Position numbers and translations under genes: made by a program
Source: Lachnospiraceae bacterium
GTDB taxonomy: Bacteria; Bacillota_A; Clostridia; Lachnospirales; Lachnospiraceae
Length of the DNA stretch: 5,550 bases
NCBI GenBank assembly: GCA_024684065.1
Contig: JAIKXO010000077.1
Location: 1-5,550, forward strand
Reading direction: 5' to 3'
Shown here: piece by piece, positions 4,372 to 5,550 of the stretch
How positions within the stretch are numbered: position 1 is the stretch's first letter
Layout of the letters: the number at the start of each line of letters is the position of its first letter
The notes under the pieces: model-generated
Told to the model about the DNA's origin: nothing
Databases searched by the model: none
The model's input: only the letters and a program-made list of their open reading frames with translations

Positions 4372-5550
4372 CTAACGGACGTAGTACCTGGTCATGAAGT
4401 AGGTTCTGTCCCAATCCACGATACGCATGGCGGACTCCTTCTCAGCACGGATGTCGAACTCGTCAAAGACCATCACGTACTTATCCGTAAGGTCATAAAG
4501 CGGCCATTCCTTAGCTTTGCCATCAGGCGAAATGTCAGCAGAAAGAGAAGGATTGCCGGTCTTAGCGAACTGCCCCCACATTTTCCGCATCGTCCTGGAA
4601 AAAGTTTTGTCGAACTGTCTTCCCGTGACTAAGGTCTCCTCAGCATGGTTGAACAGCTCCGAGAGCTCTATCGCGTGTCCGCTCTTCATCATTGGAATGG
4701 AAGACTCTACCCTGAAATAGTAGACGTATGTCTTTCCACCGCCCTTGACCTGGTTTTCTGCCGTTCTGATAAGCGGTGCGTTAAACCAGTACTGATCCAT
4801 AAAATGACTGAGTTTATCATAATCCTCGCCCGGAAGGTCTTTTATATAGCTCTCAGCAAGCTTCCTCTCCTCCTCGGTGAACTGCGCGAGCTTCTCGGCA
4901 TGGCATTTCTCCGCCCACGGCATGAAGTTCTCCACGCCGAACCCGGCCACGAAGTAACTGCATTCGTCCTTCGTGCAGCCCTGCATGATGTCAAGATCCT
5001 TTGCCGCACCCTTCTCGTAGGCGTCAAACGTCTCCAGAGGCAGGAATTTACCGTCGCGCTCAGGGCCCGTAATAGGCATCGAAAGCACTTTCGACGCAGC
5101 CTGTACGATTTTGTCTACGTCAGTCTTCATGAGGTCGGCAACGGTTTTGCAGCCCAGCTCCTCCATCAGCGTATTCGTACACCAGATCGACTGTTCCGTT
5201 GACCTGCAGAACGCAGGCGATCCGCTCTCGGCGATGACGCGCCTGAAATACTTATGCGAGCCCTCCACCAAAGGCAGCAGGGATACGGAGCCGCCTCCTG
5301 CGGACTGTCCAAAGATAGTCACGTTGTCAGGGTCGCCGCCAAATCCGGCAATATTCTCGTGAACCCACTTCAGCGCCGCCAGCTGATCCATAAGGCCAAG
5401 ATTCTGTGAATCCGGGTAATCCGCTCCGTCCGGCAGGTGTGAAAGGCGAAGAAATCCGAGCGCGTTCAGCCGGTACTCGATTGAGACAAGGATGATGTCC
5501 GGGTTCTCCTGCACGAAGCTGGTACCCTCCTCGCGAGGCTCGGGTGTGGC
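4372..5550 (-). CDS. Type B carboxylesterase, 5' end outside the window
   Basis: The frame stays open to the right edge, giving 392 residues of the C-terminal part; roughly the first 100 residues are missing, including the expected oxyanion-hole region. The visible part starts ATPEPREEGTSFVQENPD and continues with the family hallmarks IILVSIEYRLNALGFL, NLGLMDQLAALKWVHENIA, FGGDPDNVTIFGQSAGG and SVSL. Counting from the first visible residue, the nucleophile is S83 in GQSAGG (GESAGG is commoner), the acid is probably E196 in TKDECSYF, and the base H292 in SGHAIELSELF. The C-terminal domain ends with MWGQFAKTGNPS and WPLYD, also typical. It hydrolyses carboxylic esters; the natural substrate is unknown. 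Whether it is exported cannot be seen because the N-terminus is absent. An internal GTG at 5514 should not be taken as the start. It precedes the amidohydrolase and is probably co-transcribed with it. Confidence 0.9.
   Translation of the reverse strand, partial: ATPEPREEGTSFVQENPDIILVSIEYRLNALGFLRLSHLPDGADYPDSQNLGLMDQLAALKWVHENIAGFGGDPDNVTIFGQSAGGGSVSLLPLVEGSHKYFRRVIAESGSPAFCRSTEQSIWCTNTLMEELGCKTVADLMKTDVDKIVQAASKVLSMPITGPERDGKFLPLETFDAYEKGAAKDLDIMQGCTKDECSYFVAGFGVENFMPWAEKCHAEKLAQFTEEERKLAESYIKDLPGEDYDKLSHFMDQYWFNAPLIRTAENQVKGGGKTYVYYFRVESSIPMMKSGHAIELSELFNHAEETLVTGRQFDKTFSRTMRKMWGQFAKTGNPSLSADISPDGKAKEWPLYDLTDKYVMVFDEFDIRAEKESAMRIVDWDRTYFMTRYYVR

Noticed and set aside
4372..5514. Carboxylesterase starting at the internal GTG 5514
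   Set aside because: The frame is open to the window edge with family-like residues upstream, and about 100 N-terminal residues of the fold would be missing; the gene is simply cut by the window.
1..5550. CRISPR array, tRNA, rRNA or insertion sequence
   Set aside because: No regularly spaced repeats, cloverleaf sequence, rRNA-like stretch, transposase or terminal inverted repeats were seen on either strand.

Overview
The window looks like a chromosomal stretch from a Bacillota bacterium of the class Clostridia, most likely a Lachnospiraceae-type gut anaerobe. The reasons are the strong AGGAGG-type ribosome binding sites, the moderate GC content, an XRE regulator of a type I associate with clostridial genomes (a Cys-rich CNYFCSHKCPIG stretch after the HTH), and a fragment of a clostridial-style polar amino acid ABC transporter permease. 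The assignment rests on family resemblance only; no search was run.

Layout from left to right. Bases 1-250 are AT-rich and hold what looks like a decayed two-helix membrane protein reading frame, interrupted by a TAG. Its end carries an extended -10 promoter. Next on the plus strand are a YunG-family protein (264-701) and, 7 nt later, a 111-codon gene that joins a signal-peptide-like N-terminus to only the last ~75 residues of an amino acid ABC permease (709-1044). This pair converges, with only a 3-nt gap, on a minus-strand pair: a YbjQ-family protein (1048-1356) and an overlapping small basic protein (1316-1504). Divergent from that pair is an XRE-family regulator (1648-2139). The shared control region (about 1530-1650) holds three inverted repeats that could be operators. 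The first 22 bp of the XRE gene's translation start region are repeated exactly at the start of the ABC fragment.

The 420 bp between the XRE gene and the next gene hold a minus-strand, protein-like but apparently endless reading frame (two membrane helices plus a charged helical tail), best read as a gene remnant, and a strong hairpin terminator at 2492-2528. The right half is a minus-strand catabolic pair: a type B carboxylesterase cut by the window edge (4372-5550), then a YtcJ-like amidohydrolase (2563-4236). A long hairpin lies between them.

The two parts read differently. The right half is an ordinary intact metabolic gene pair. The left half is a scarred region with at least three gene remnants, a duplicated start region, and one live regulatory module (XRE regulator, divergent small protein and YbjQ). 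That module is the most promising candidate for something poorly described: the regulator has a four-cysteine cluster just after its HTH, and its target site candidates are visible.
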